From the NCBI GenBank assembly GCA_030710605.1, contig CP092879.1, forward strand, positions 26,245,844-26,309,843: a stretch of DNA of 64,000 nucleotides, read 5' to 3'. Shown in pieces: positions 43,880 to 54,830 of this stretch. Both the position numbers and the translations under genes were made by a program. The stretch comes from Cordylochernes scorpioides. Taxonomy: Eukaryota; Arthropoda; Arachnida; Pseudoscorpiones; Chernetidae. A model generated the notes under the pieces. That model was not told where the DNA came from, made no database searches, and saw nothing but the letters and a program-made list of their open reading frames with translations. Every line of letters begins with the position of its first letter. Position 1 is the first letter of the stretch.

Positions 43880-45297
43880 CACTGCGTGACATTGAAAATG
43901 GAACACCAATAAATAGTGGCCAGAAAGTCATGAAACTCGGCAGACAGAGAGAGACAGGGACGAACAATAAGTGATCTTTATTTCAAAATGATAGTCATAA
44001 TACAGAGCGAGAACGGCGTCGGCTTAGTAGCAAGTAGGACCACCGCGGACGGCGATGCACGCAGCAACACGTCTAGGTAGAGAGTCAATCAGAGTACGGA
44101 TGGCGTCCTGAGGGATGGTTCTCCATTCCCTCTCAACCATTTGCCACAGTTCGTCTTCTGAACGCGGCTGTGGCAAGGCATGCAAACGGCGTCCAATGAT
44201 GTCCCAGACGTGCTCGATTGGTGAGAGATCAGGAGAGTACGGTGGCCAGGGAAGCATCTGTACATCTTGCAGAGCTTGTTGGCAAATGCGAGCAGTGTGC
44301 GGTCGGGCGTTATCCTGCTGATAAAGGGCATTGGGTACCCCCTGAAGGTAGGGGAGTGTCACCGGTCGCAGCACATCATCAACGTATCGTTGACCGTCAT
44401 AGTGCCCTGAATACGAAGTAAAGGTGACCTGGAATCATACGCGATTGCGCCCCAAACCATGATTCCACGTTGTCGCACGGTGGGGCGTTCCACAATTGCT
44501 GCCGGATTGGACCTTTCTTCACGTCGACGCCACACGCGTACGCGGCGACTATCACTGGACAAGCAGAAACGCGACTCATCTGAGAACACGACCCTGTGCC
44601 ATTCCGTCATCCACGTCGATCTAGCCCGGCACCATTCCAAACGTTGGCGCCTATTCGGTGGGGTCAATGGCAGTCTTCTTAGCGGATGGCATGAGTGCAA
44701 GCCATTAGCAACCAATCGATGGGAAATGGTTCTGGTCGAGATGGAATGATCTAGGGTGTCTTGCACATGTTGCAGGATGGCGGTACAAGTGGCTTGTGGG
44801 GCCGCCACTGCTTGTCGAAGGATACGCCGATCCACACGTGCTGACGTCACTCTGGTTGCACCGACATTCCTATAAATTGCCACATTTCCTTGTTCCAACC
44901 ATCTTCTCCACAGTCGGTGCACCGTGGACGCACCAAGGTGTGTATCAGCTGCGATTTGACGTATGGACCAACCTGCCCTTTTCAGTCCGATCACCATGCC
45001 CCTCGTAAAAGCGTCTGTCTGCTTGAACTGCCTCCGTTTACGATGACCTGACATTCTCTGTTATTACACGTGTCTTTTGACACAAGAACAACATTTCTAC
45101 AATGATTTTCCTTGAAGAAATAACGACACGAATACTGTCCTTTCTGCAAGTTCCTTCCCTTATATCTTACTCCATGTGCGCACGAGAGCTGCGCATTTTA
45201 CATCATTTGCATAACTCGGTTAGGCGCGTCTACCCTGAAATTTGCATAATTTTCTGGCCACTATTTCTTGGTGTTCCATTTTCAATGTCACGCAGTG
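43880..45297 (-). mobile_element. Tc1-like DNA transposon, copy B
   Basis: 1,418 bp, with the same inverted ends as copy A (CACTGCGTGACATTGAAAAT) and TA on both flanks (43,878-43,879; 45,298-45,299). It is one base shorter than copy A because of a deletion in the transposase gene. It sits 8 bp inside a Helitron 5' end. Confidence 0.95.
44024..45054 (-). pseudogene. Tc1-like transposase, single-base frameshift
   Basis: Near-identical to the intact gene at 4311-5342, with the same ATG context (MSGHRKRRQFKQTD). At about 44,391 it reads CGTTGACCG where copy A reads CGTTGGGCCG, a net loss of one base. The frame shifts after LLRIQGTMT and resumes in another frame at MLRPVTLPYLQG. All three catalytic residues are still encoded (FSDESRF; YQQDNARPHTA; SPIEHVWD). 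Inactive, but recently so. Confidence 0.94.
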
Positions 45298-45978
45298 TAT
45301 ATATAAAATTGAATGTCTGTCTGTCTGTATTCTATAGATTCAAAAACCATACATCCAATCGCCTTCTAATTTTGGGATATTTTACGTATATCCCCGGGAA
45401 GGTTTTTGAAAAATAATTTCTTGAATATCTTGAATATCCTTAGAGTTATTTGCAGATTTGTAGATTTAACTCGCAAGCAGCGCCACCATTGCGACGATGT
45501 TAACAAGTTTTTTTATCTATAAGTTTTATTTTTCACTAAGTTTATTATCTTAAAGATTATTTATCAAAAGTAAGATTATCTCACGATGACACGGCAATTT
45601 ATTTGAGACAAGAATAATAATACAATTCCAAGGCGAAGATACTATTCCTTTAATTTCCAATTACCGAGGGAACCAATTAATATTGATTTTATTCAACTTA
45701 TCGAGTATTTTTCAAGGGACCGGGAAAAAATGTTCACTAGATAAAACGATGATTTTGTAATGTCGAAAATTAGGAAAGACAAAATTCAGGATGACACGGC
45801 ACACAGGGACCGGGAAAAAATGTTCACTTTATCGAGATATTCAAATTTACGAGTTTCCAATTATCAAAATATATCTATTATTTTATTTATAAGTTTATAG
45901 AGAATTGTTTTAGCAAATGTTCGTTAGACAAACCTTTACTCCAGTAAAACCCCGGGCGAAGCCGAGTACAACCGCTAA

Positions 45979-46690
45979 TTAAATATATATAGAGAGAGAG
46001 AGAGCGAAGCGTCCCTGTACTGATAAGAGCCAAAGTCCGAAACCATGGTATACAGGGTGACTTTTTGTCTGAAATCGCCAAAACTGGTGCTGTTTCTCAT
46101 TCTTTATCATCACTAGTAAGGTTTTTTACTAGGGTGATGCACAGTGCCATCATTATGATACTCATTTAAAGGAAGAGTTGTCTCTTTTGGTGCATATTAA
46201 TTTGTTTTTGAAGTACAATTAGAGTTATTTAACTATTTATACTGTGTGTTTGTGTGAAATAAATTATAAACTCCTAAAATCGAAGTCTTGAGCTCTGCTG
46301 ATTCCTTAGGCAGCATAAACTTGACTTCCTTATCCGCGGAAAATTAGTGCATCACGATTATGGAAATCAAACAAGATGTCTACATGATATTTTAAACTAT
46401 GTATTAGCGCAATTGCTATTTTTATGAATAAAACAGCCTTCTACTGCCTTTTCTGAAATAAAAAAAAATGTGGAGAGGCCTGGCTCATCAGTGGTGAACC
46501 ATATATTAGTTTTGTCAGTTTAATCTACCATAACTCTCTACTATTGAATTAGACTGATTTAATAATATACATTTTTGTTTTACTATAGAATCAATGGTTG
46601 TTAAAGGACCCTGTGAAATATGTTTTTAGGAAACATTTCAAATGATATTTTCCCCAATATTCAATTTTATTCAATACATAACATATTGAT
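45979..46690. other. AT-rich spacer with a foldback-arm fragment
   Basis: An (AG) run sits near 45,990-46,003. A diverged foldback arm (GAGAGGCCTGGCTCATCAGT, 46,473-46,500) ends abruptly, then TTTGTCAGTTTAATCTACCA. From about 46,545 the sequence is shared with 51,705-51,870 (GAATCAATGGTTGTTAAAGG; GAAACATTTCAAATGATATT), the flank of the 22-bp minisatellite. No gene. Confidence 0.65.
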
Positions 46691-46699
46691 TGAAAGCAG

Positions 46700-47045
46700 A
46701 GGCCGGGATGTTGGTGGCATGGGGAGGCCAAGGAGGTGGCATGGGGAAGCCAAGGAGGTGGCATGGGGAGGACAAGGAGGTGGCAAGGGAAGGCCAAGGA
46801 GGTGGCAAGGGAAGGCCAAGGAGGTGGCATGGAGAGGACAAGGAGGTGGCATGGGGAGGCCAAGGAGGTGGCATGGGGAGGCCAAGGAGGTGGCATGGGG
46901 AGGTCGAGAAAGTTGGAGACAAAGGGAGGAGCCAAGGAGGTGGCATGGGGAGGCCAAGGAGGTGGCATTGGGAGGCCAAGGAGGTGGCAAGGAGAGGCCA
47001 AAGAGGTGGCATGAGAAGGTCAAGGAGGTGGTAAGGAGAGCCCGA
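46700..47045 (+). repeat. 22-bp minisatellite, locus 1
   Basis: About 15 copies of a unit of the form GCCAAGGAGGTGGCATGGGG plus AG (22 bp). Because 22 is not a multiple of three, three units make a 22-residue cycle, and Gly/Arg- or Pro/His-rich open frames appear on both strands. It ends in AAGTTGGAGACAAAGGGAGG, also found at the end of locus 2. Not a gene. Confidence 0.93.
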
Positions 47046-47184
47046 GAAAGTTGGAGACAAAGGGAGGAGCCAATAGTAGGATGGTTGTAGTTGACGAGGG
47101 CAATGGTAGTGAAGGGGAGGGCGGAGGTACAGGTCTACCATTTACACGTAGACCTTGCCAAGCTTGAGGGCGGCCATCTCAAGT

Positions 47185-47523
47185 CTAACTGGGACTCCAG
47201 TATAGGTCTGGCGTCGGCTCCAGAATCTCCTCCTTGGGGACGGTGGTGGACACGCCGGGACATCGAATTCCTGCCCGGGGGGTAATGAGGGAGTCTTCCG
47301 CCATGGTGTAATGGCCGCGGTTCACGTTGTCCGCTTTGTCCGCGTCGAAGGTTCGGACCAAGAGTCGTGCTCCAAATGTCACCCGTGTAGATCGTAGGGG
47401 CTCTGGGTCCTGTCTGGATCCCAGGAATCGTAGTTCTTCCTCGAAATATTTGCGCAATATTTCGTCGACGTTTGGTGGCCTTTGGTATGGCACTCGCTTG
47501 GATCGCTTTATGCAGTTTCCCAT
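47185..47523 (-). CDS. Hypothetical 112-residue protein (MGNC start)
   Basis: An ATG-initiated frame in a locally GC-rich patch unlike its AT-rich surroundings. It begins MGNCIKRSKRVPYQRPP, and an MGNC start with following basic residues is the kind of sequence that is N-myristoylated and palmitoylated for membrane attachment. The middle (VDEILRKYFEEELRFLGSRQ) could be helical. No domain is recognised. It lies 140 bp from the minisatellite. It could be a single-exon gene, a first exon, or part of an unrecognised transposon; GC content and an undisturbed frame are the only support. Confidence 0.35.
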   Translation of the reverse strand: MGNCIKRSKRVPYQRPPNVDEILRKYFEEELRFLGSRQDPEPLRSTRVTFGARLLVRTFDADKADNVNRGHYTMAEDSLITPRAGIRCPGVSTTVPKEEILEPTPDLYWSPS

Positions 47524-47579
47524 CTCGATAGCTGAGCTAATTTTGAAACAATGGTCTTTAATTCACGTTGCTAAGTGAT

Positions 47580-48300
47580 TTTCCTTTCCAATTTTTATTT
47601 TTTTATTGTTAAAAACTCAAATTTACTATAATTTTATTATTTTATTTTATATAAAAAGAAGGATTTTATCACAAAATTCTCTAGCTATATCAGGATAAGT
47701 TGGAGTGAGCGGTCACAAGTAGATATCAGTTTGATTGCACTTCTAAAAAGTATCAGTTTTGTTTTGTATACATCTGAAATTATTAAAATTTATTGATATA
47801 ATTATATGTTTAAGTAATGCGGGTACTTTTATGCTATTATAGTATTTTTAGATCATTTCCAAGTGTTTGAATTCTAAAAAAAACCCACGCCATTGGTTTT
47901 AGCTGCTCAAACAAAACGCTTTCCATGAAATTTCCATAAATTCAATAAGTTGTATTAGAACCCCTTGGAGGTTTTCATGAGCCAGATCTTCCTGTGACAA
48001 CCTTTGTCAGCTACATGAACAGTCTTTCTCTTTAAAAAATTTATTCAATATTGTGAAAGGAAATCCACCATCTCATAGCTCTATTACACCACCTCGCTCG
48101 ATATCAATGAGCTGTATGTATTATGAGACTACCATCATCATTTCCTTAGAGTATCTTTGACCTTTTTTTATTATTTTAAATTAAAAACAAAATGGTAGGA
48201 TACAGTTCTTTCAATGTTTTCTTTCGTGGCAGCGATCCTCCACGCGGTGCTGATAACAACTTTAGAGCATCCTTGACTTAAATCTAATTAAAAACATTCA
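47580..48300. other. AT-rich spacer without features
   Basis: No gene or recognisable repeat is visible. Short T- and A-runs only. Confidence 0.5.
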
Positions 48301-48301
48301 A

Positions 48302-48570
48302 ATGCTGTTACCCCAACGTATTCTGCAGAATGTCGACAAGTTCCCTTGGCCTTCAAGATCACTAGATCTTTCTCCCATCCAGCATATATTGGATATTATT
48401 GGGCCACAGCTACATCCACAACCAGTATATGTACTGTTGTTAATTTGACTGATTAAGTACAACAGGCATGGAGCTCTATCCCACAAATTAACATACGACT
48501 GTAAAACACAATTCAAGTGCGTTTGCATGCTTTCGTTGCTAATTGATTCTACTGCATTGTCTATTACTGT
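48302..48570 (+). pseudogene. Fragment of a Tc1-like transposase C-terminus
   Basis: Reads LQNVDKFPWPSRSLDLSPIQ followed by HILDIIGPQLHPQP, equivalent to the SPDLSPIEH block of Tc1 transposases, with the catalytic Glu as Gln and the preceding Asp changed in part. After a break come QAWSSIPQINIR and RLHAFVAN, matching the family's C-terminus. No inverted repeats were found. An old remnant, distinct from the three other Tc1 copies here. Confidence 0.75.
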
Positions 48571-48759
48571 ACCACTATTTCCTATCTGATATGAAATTCC
48601 TCGTGTACACACACTCTCTTGGCCCGTGCGGCCGCGTGGCGCGCAAGCAATGCGTTTTCTGCGGCTGGGATGGAGGTAATGAAGATCACTAACCCCTTTA
48701 GGGTGTTGTCTGAAAGCGAAGAAAACGGGCTGCAAGTCCGAACAAACTCCATCCAATAA

Positions 48760-50536
48760 TTTCAAGTCTCCGCCGAAATATTGGCAAAAGTTTCAGAATT
48801 GGCTGAAAGTCATTCTGGTTTAAACAATAACAAGAATGCAAATTTTGAGCCGGCGGTCGACGGCAATAATGCATATTCGCGCCGCAACTGGGCTAACTGC
48901 GCGGAACAAGAAGACGAGGTTCTCGTAAACTCACCACAGTGGGCGCCTGTAAAAAGAGGCCACATGAATCTTACCACGCCAACTCGGGGGCCAAAATTCC
49001 CTTCCAACAGCAGCAGGCCACGAGCTAAGCTAAGACCCAGCAAGGTGCATGGATACCAGACCACCAGGAAGAATCAGGCTACCTTCCGAGCCTGGTCGGC
49101 AGCAGGGCAGGCGGACCAGTGTGTCTACCTGGAGTTCTGCCCAGACTTCACCCAGGAGCAGTACTTCCGGGCGCTGGAAGCCAAACTGGGCAAGGACACC
49201 GTCTACCAGCTGATGAAGATGGAGGGGCACATCCTGGCCGGCCTCTCCAGCGTGCAACTCGCAGAAAAGCTGATAGAGGAAGGCCTCGACATCGAGAGTG
49301 CCACTTTGCGGGCGGTCCCTCTGAGAAAAAGGGCCGAGCGAATAGGGCTCGGTAATGTGCTCTTCTTCGTGGAGGACGCTGACCTCGTCGCTGCTCTACG
49401 GCCTCATGGACAGGTCACGTCCATCATCCAGAAGATGATGCAGCTCGAAGACTCTTTCTGTGCTGATGCTCGACGCGAGGCCTTTATCACTCTGCGCGAC
49501 GGAGGGAAGATCTCCCATATCCCTGCCCGGCTGGATGTCAAGTCCATGGGAGTGGTCACACACTTCTATGTGACCTATGGCATCAAGTGCTCCCTGTGCC
49601 ATAGGCAGGGACACAAACGCGCAAACTGTCCTCGTAAGACTGGTGTCCAGGAGGACAAGTTTGTGCTCCCTGTGGAGGCTCCTGCTGCCCGCACACAAGA
49701 CTGGACCAAGCCACCCTCCACCTCGAATACCATGCCGGCTGCAGCACCTGCACCTGATGACCACAGACCCCAACAGACCTCACCTACTGCTGCTGTGGAG
49801 ACAGCTCCACCTCCATCAAGGGCATCCAATGTTCAGCAGGAAGACCTCACCCTCAAGTCTATTCCCACAACGAGTGCTCTAGAAAATCTGGAGCTGAAAA
49901 CATCAAGGAAAAGAAGGCAGGACCCGGTGTCGAGGCCTCCCTCATCCACGCCCATACCCTCCAACAACTCCGCCCTCTCAACACCAGCTGCAGAATTGTC
50001 TGCACCCATCAAGCAGGCCCCCTCAACACCCTCCAGCCCTGCCGCGCCTTCGCCCGGGGCGAACTTCCCTGTCCGTCCTGACGAGACTCCAGCCCCCGAG
50101 CTTCCTGTTCCGGCGCCGAGCACCAGCCTAATGCCATCACGACCAGAGCCTTCCTCGACCAATACTGAGCCATTAGCGGCTCCTGCAGAAGAGGTCCAAG
50201 CCATGACTGAATCATCCATCCAGTCTGCTACCCCCGCGGACCAAGACATATCTATCTATCAGGCCATTCAGGAGAGGGAGCGGCTGGAAAAAAAATTCTA
50301 ACAACTAAACGCTTACTCAATTCTATCCCCTTTTTATGGGTTTGAGGTTGATGATGATTTAGTGGTGTCCGCGGTTATATTCCGTTCTGATAGAGAACCA
50401 CTCCTCGATGATCTCTCGCCTGGAAACAGAAAATTCCTGTACGAATTCTTCAGTGGTGCAATTGAGCACGTTGGGGACAAAATTCCCTTTATAAGCACGG
50501 GCCTTTCTGAACTCAGGGCGGCTTTAAGGATTTGAC
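48760..50536 (+). pseudogene. LINE ORF1-like (gag-like) protein with one in-frame stop
   Basis: A GC-rich frame open from 48760 to a TAA at 50,299-50,301, which continues in the same frame for 78 more codons to TGA at 50,536. The first ATG is at 48964 (MNLTTPTRG); upstream codons are open but start only from TTG. The folded part (FRAWSAAGQADQCVYLEFCP to IPARLDVKSMGVVTHFYVTY) resembles, from memory, RRM-like ORF1 proteins of Tx1-type LINEs in arthropods. It is followed by one CCHC knuckle (CSLCHRQGHKRANC) near 49,600 and a long Pro/Ser/Thr-rich tail. After the stop: SPGNRKFLYEFFSGAIEHVG. No RT follows. Confidence 0.7.
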
Positions 50537-50539
50537 ACG

Positions 50540-51250
50540 ATTCAGATGTCCCTTCAGAGAGGGATCGTGTCTGATGTAAATATTTATACATTTATATATA
50601 TTTATTATTTTCATTTATAACTTTGTATTATATTTTATTCTATTTCAGTTGGTTCTATATATTCTTATATGGGCGATTCATAAAAGTTGCTTGAATCTCA
50701 ATTTATCTCTTTCTCTCTACCTAACCTGTGATTTTGAAACTTCAATCAACAACCATAATTAAAAGGTATATTATTTTATTATACAGATTTTCAGAATATA
50801 GAACAGGGTATATACATGAATAACAGTAAAAGTAACAATAATCAACATAGTTATTTAATAGGGGGAAAGAATAAAAAAGAGCTTGGCATAAACTCCTAAA
50901 ATCAAACTTATGATTTTATTTTTTAAAAGACTAATTTCTTTATTTCTTTCCAATTTTTAATGGCTCTTTATGATTTGAAGTCTTAAATTTGGTTCCATCT
51001 TGATCAAACCTAAAGAGTGAAATTTGTGTAGGTATATATATTGAATTTTTTCACAATATTTATTAAAAGACAGAATGAAGACAAGTTGAATAAAATGTTT
51101 TAAAAATAAAATCGCAATTTCGATTCTTAGGAAGGCCGGAGTAGAGAGAGCTTCAGCATTTTCCTCTCAGGGAAATATTTGAAACAAATGCTACAAGATG
51201 GCGGATACCGTGGAACTAACTGTCCCCTAACACCAGAGTGCTGGAAGAGG
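50540..51250. other. AT-rich spacer without features
   Basis: No RT or other LINE ORF2 sequence follows the ORF1-like frame. AT-rich, with no repeat shared within the window that I could see. Confidence 0.5.
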
Positions 51251-51374
51251 TATCTTCATCAGAATGTCTGAATGGGGAGAAGAAGTCCAACCACACCAGT
51301 CCCCCCTGGGCCCTTGGAATATTCCACCAAATTCTGGTCCAAGGTGACTAACGTGGAAAGGGTACCCATTTTCC

Positions 51375-51580
51375 AAATTGGGACTGCTGTAATAGAGATG
51401 CATGTGGACATCTGAGGCTCTTCATTGGACACGACAACAACAACAACAGCAGAAAATTGACGTGGACCCAGAACAGCAGCTTTACACACCCAAGATGAGA
51501 ACATTGTGACTGCTGTGATAGAGATGCACGAGGACATCTGAGGCTCTTCATTGGACACGACAACAACAACAATGTCAGTT
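51375..51580 (+). repeat. Direct repeat with (CAA)n
   Basis: Two copies, at 51,380-51,447 and 51,509-51,574, of GACTGCTGT(A/G)ATAGAGATGCA followed by GACATCTGAGGCTCTTCATTGG and ACACGACAACAACAACAA. They are separated by about 60 bp. The open frames over this stretch are low-complexity. No gene. Confidence 0.85.
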
Positions 51581-51704
51581 GAGAATAGCAATCCTGACCT
51601 CTAGTGCCTCTAATCCATTGGCCCTAGCTCTTGTTTTGTATTTAGAAGATCATTTATTTGCGGAACCAGCTCTTGTTCTGATGTACTCTCTGATACCGCT
51701 CTAC

Positions 51705-51870
51705 TATTTAATTACACTGATTTCATAATATACATTTTTGCTTTAGTATAGAATCAATGGTTGTTAAAGGTCCCTGTGAATATTATGTTTTTAGGAAACA
51801 TTTCAAATGATATTTTCCCCAATATTGAATTTTATTCAATTCATAACATGTTAATTGTAAGGAGAGGCCG
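51705..51870. repeat. Flank shared by both minisatellite loci
   Basis: GAATCAATGGTTGTTAAAGG, GTTTTTAGGAAACATTTCAA and CCCCAATATTGAATTTTATT match 46,565-46,680 closely. Both 22-bp arrays therefore came from one duplicated locus, with different later expansion. Confidence 0.85.
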
Positions 51871-52815
51871 AGGTGTTGGTGGCATGGGGAGGCCAAGGAG
51901 GTGGTATGGGGAGGCCAAGAAGGTGGTATAGGGAGGCCAAGGAGGTGGCAAGGAGAAGCCAAGGAGGTGGCAAGGGGAAGCCAAAGAGGTGGCAAGGGGA
52001 CGCCAAGGAGGTGGCATGAGAAAGCCAAGGAGGTGGCAAGGAGGTGGCGTGGGAAGGCCAAGGAGGTGGCATGGGGAGGCCAAGAAGGTGGCATGGGAAG
52101 GCCAAGGAGGAGGCATGGGAAGGCCAAGGAGGTGGCATGGGAAGGCCAAGGAGGTGGCATGGGAAGGCCAAGAAGGTGGCATGAGAAGGCCAAGGAGGAG
52201 GCATGGGAAGGCCAAGGAGGTGGCATGGGGAATCCAAGGAGGTGGCATGGGGAAGCCAAGGAGGTGGCATGGGAAGGCCAAGGAGGTGGCATGGGTAGGC
52301 CAAGGAGGTGGCATGGGGAAGCCAAGGAGGTGGCATGGAGAAGCCAAGGAGGTGGCATGGGAAGGCCAAGGAGGTGGCATGGGGAAGCCAAGGAGTTGGC
52401 AAGGGGAGGCCAAGGAGGTGGCTTTGGGAGGCCAAAGAGGTGGCATGGGGAAGCCAAGTAGGTGGCATGGGGAGGCCAAGGAGGTGGCAAGGAAAGGCCA
52501 AGGAGGTGGCATGGGGAGGCCAAGGAGGTGGCAAGGGAAAGCCAAGGAGGTGGCATGGGGAAGCCAAGGTTGTGGCATTGGGAGGCCAAAGAGGTGGCAT
52601 GGAGAAGCCAAGGAGGTAGCATGGGGAAGCCAAGGAGGTGGCATGGGGAAGTCAAAGAGGTGGCAAGGGGAGGCCAAGGAGGTGGCATGAGGAGGCCAAG
52701 GAGGTGGCATGGGGAAGCCAAGGAGGTGACAAGTATAAGCCAAGGAGGTGGCAAGGGGAAGCCAAGGAGGTGGCAAGGGGAAGCCAAGGAGGTGGCAAGA
52801 AGTGGCCGAGGAAGT
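51870..52815 (+). repeat. 22-bp minisatellite, locus 2
   Basis: About 42 copies of the same 22-bp unit as locus 1 (GCCAAGGAGGTGGCATGGGG plus AG), nearly three times longer. Frames of 233-395 codons are open on both strands only because the unit lacks stops. The end GAGGAGCCAATAGTAG is shared with locus 1. Confidence 0.94.
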
Positions 52816-52846
52816 TGAGAACAAGGGGAGGAGCCAATAGTAGTTG

Positions 52847-53030
52847 AGTTCCTTAACTTCCTTGAGTTCTATTATTTTCTTGAGTTCTTTAACTTCTCTA
52901 AGTTCTTTAACTTCTCTGAGTTCTTTAACTTCTCTGAGTTCTTTAACTTCTCTGAGTTCATTAACTTCCTTGAGTTCTTTACCTTCTCTGAGTTCTTTAA
53001 CTTCCTTGACTTCTTTGAGTTCTTCCACCT
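52847..53030 (+). repeat. 18-bp tandem repeat
   Basis: About ten copies of TTCTTTAACTTCTCTGAG and variants (CTTGAG, ATTAAC). 18 bp is six codons, giving a Leu/Ser-repeat frame (SLTSLS) on the plus strand and a Lys/Glu/Leu-repeat frame (VKELRE) on the minus strand. Locus 1 has no such repeat next to it. Confidence 0.93.
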
Positions 53031-53280
53031 ACCACCTCACTCCTCACTCCCTTCCGCGACTATGCCCTGTCCTCTCTTCACTCCTTTGTTCCACCTTCCG
53101 CCGCACACCTCATTCCGATCTAATACCTTCTCTTCCCCTCTTTCTCGCCGCGACTTTTATAGTCGTATAAAGGGTCACGTGGACGGACTCTGTGAATTTA
53201 CTCTGTGGCGCATCCCGTGATGCATGCCATCTAGAGCTGTTTTCCTCTGAATCAAAATTTAAAATTATACATTTCCAACA
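53031..53280. other. C/T-rich unique spacer
   Basis: Pyrimidine-rich sequence (CACCTCACTCCTCACTCCC) followed by unique DNA ending CATTTCCAACAAAAAAAGATG, where satellite monomers begin. No gene. Confidence 0.5.
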
Positions 53281-54830
53281 AAAAAAGATGCCAGAGCCCA
53301 GGGAGAGTAAGCATGTTTCGTTGACAGAAGTACAGAGAAGCCAGAGACGCGGGAAAGTACACATTTTTGGTTGACAGAACTACAGAAATTTCAGAGACGC
53401 GGGAAAGTACACATATTTTATTGACAAAAGTACAGAGATTCCAGTGACGCGGTGGAGTACACATAATTTATTGACAAAAGTACAGAGATGCCAGAGACGG
53501 AGGGGGTACCTATATTTCATTGAAATAAGTACAGAGATGCCATAGACGCGCGGTGGAGTGCACATGTTTCATTGACATAGGTACAGAGATGTCCAAGACC
53601 AGTAAATACAGAGCTACAGAAATTCTTGAGAGAGTCGAATACACATGTTTTATTGAAGGAGATTCTGGGACGCCAAAAAAGGAAGAATTATCATGTTTAT
53701 TTGACAGATGTACATAGTTGCCTTAAAGCTGTGGAATTCCAAGGTTTTGTTGACGGATCTACAAGGATGCCAAAGACGGTGGAATAAAAATATTTTATGG
53801 ATGGATGTACAGGGACACCAGAGACCATTGAATACGCATGTTTTATTGACAATGGTTTAGGGATTCCAGAGATGGTAGGATACACGTGTTTTATTTGCAG
53901 AGGTACAGGAACGCCAGAGACGGTGTGATACTCAAGTTTTATTGACGGAGGTACAGCGAAGCCAAAAAAAATATTCAATAAACATGTTTTTTTTTTTTGT
54001 TATATATATAAAGGTTCACGAATCCCAAAGATGGTGGAATACACATGTTCTATTGATTGAGCTATAGGGGCGCCCGAGTTGGTAGAAAACAATTTTTTTT
54101 TATGGAGACGATTGAATGCAGATGTTCATTGACGTAGGTAAAGAGATGTAGAGACGGAAGTATACACTAATTTAACGACAGAGTAAAGGGACGCTCGAGA
54201 CGGTGGATACGCGTGTTTTTTTGACGGAAATATAGGGACTACAAACATGGTAGAGTACACTTGTATATTGACAGATGTACAGAGATGTATGCAACAGTAG
54301 ATTTCACATGTCTCATTGACATAGGTAAAGATATGTTATCAACAAGGTAACTCACACAACTTAATAACTCGATGTAATGTGATGTCAGAGGATGTAGATT
54401 TCACGTATTATTTAGAGAGATACAGAAATGACAAAATCGGCGAAATTCATCTATTTTATCGATAGAAGTACAGAGATATCACGAGTCAGGGATATTCACA
54501 CGTTTTTTATAGAGGTGCTGCGATTTCATAGACGGAGGAATTCACATGTTCCATCAACCGAGAAACAAATATTTCATTGAAACGAAGGAATAAACATATT
54601 ATTTGACAGAGGTTCAAAGATTACATCGACAGTGGATTTCACATATTTTATTGTCAAAGGTTCAGATATATCAGAGGCGGTGGAATTCACATGTTTTTTG
54701 GCAGAGGTACGTAGATGTCTCAAGGTTGTAAAAAACCTTTTTATTTGACAAAGATATAAAATATACCAGAGACGGTTAATTGTTTGTATTGTGGGTGCGC
54801 ACCTATTTTTTTACAATATACACTGATTCC
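53280..54830. repeat. 48-bp satellite, block 4 and its diverged edge
   Basis: Regular monomers to about 53,580, then the same diverged edge as 17,120-18,300, in the same order (GTAAGTACAGAGCTACAG-like, AGATTCTGGGACGCCAAAAA, GACGGATCTACAAGGATGCC). A 55-bp segment (GATTCCAGAGATGGTAGG) is present here but replaced by a shorter piece in the 17-kb copy. It is the left end of duplication copy B. Confidence 0.9.

Larger units (their letters stand above)
43872..45978 (+). mobile_element. Helitron interrupted by Tc1 copy B
   Basis: The 5' end TCTATA is at 43,872-43,877, then Tc1 copy B, then the continuation TATATAAAATTGAATGTCTG at 45,298. The 3' end has the hairpin CCCCGGGCGAAGCCGAGT and CTAA at 45,975-45,978, followed by T. 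The base before the 5' TC is A, as expected. Net length is about 690 bp, non-coding. Interior words (GACACGGCAATTTATTTGAG, AATTAATATTGATTTTATTC) are shared with the Helitron at 27.6 kb. Confidence 0.85.

Noticed and set aside
48298..48765. A 155-residue minus-strand protein
   Set aside because: The plus strand of the same DNA reads as a decayed Tc1 transposase C-terminus, which explains the sequence better.
51783..53028. Proline/histidine-rich or glycine/arginine-rich proteins of 230-395 residues
   Set aside because: They are translations of the 22-bp and 18-bp tandem repeats and are open on both strands at once.
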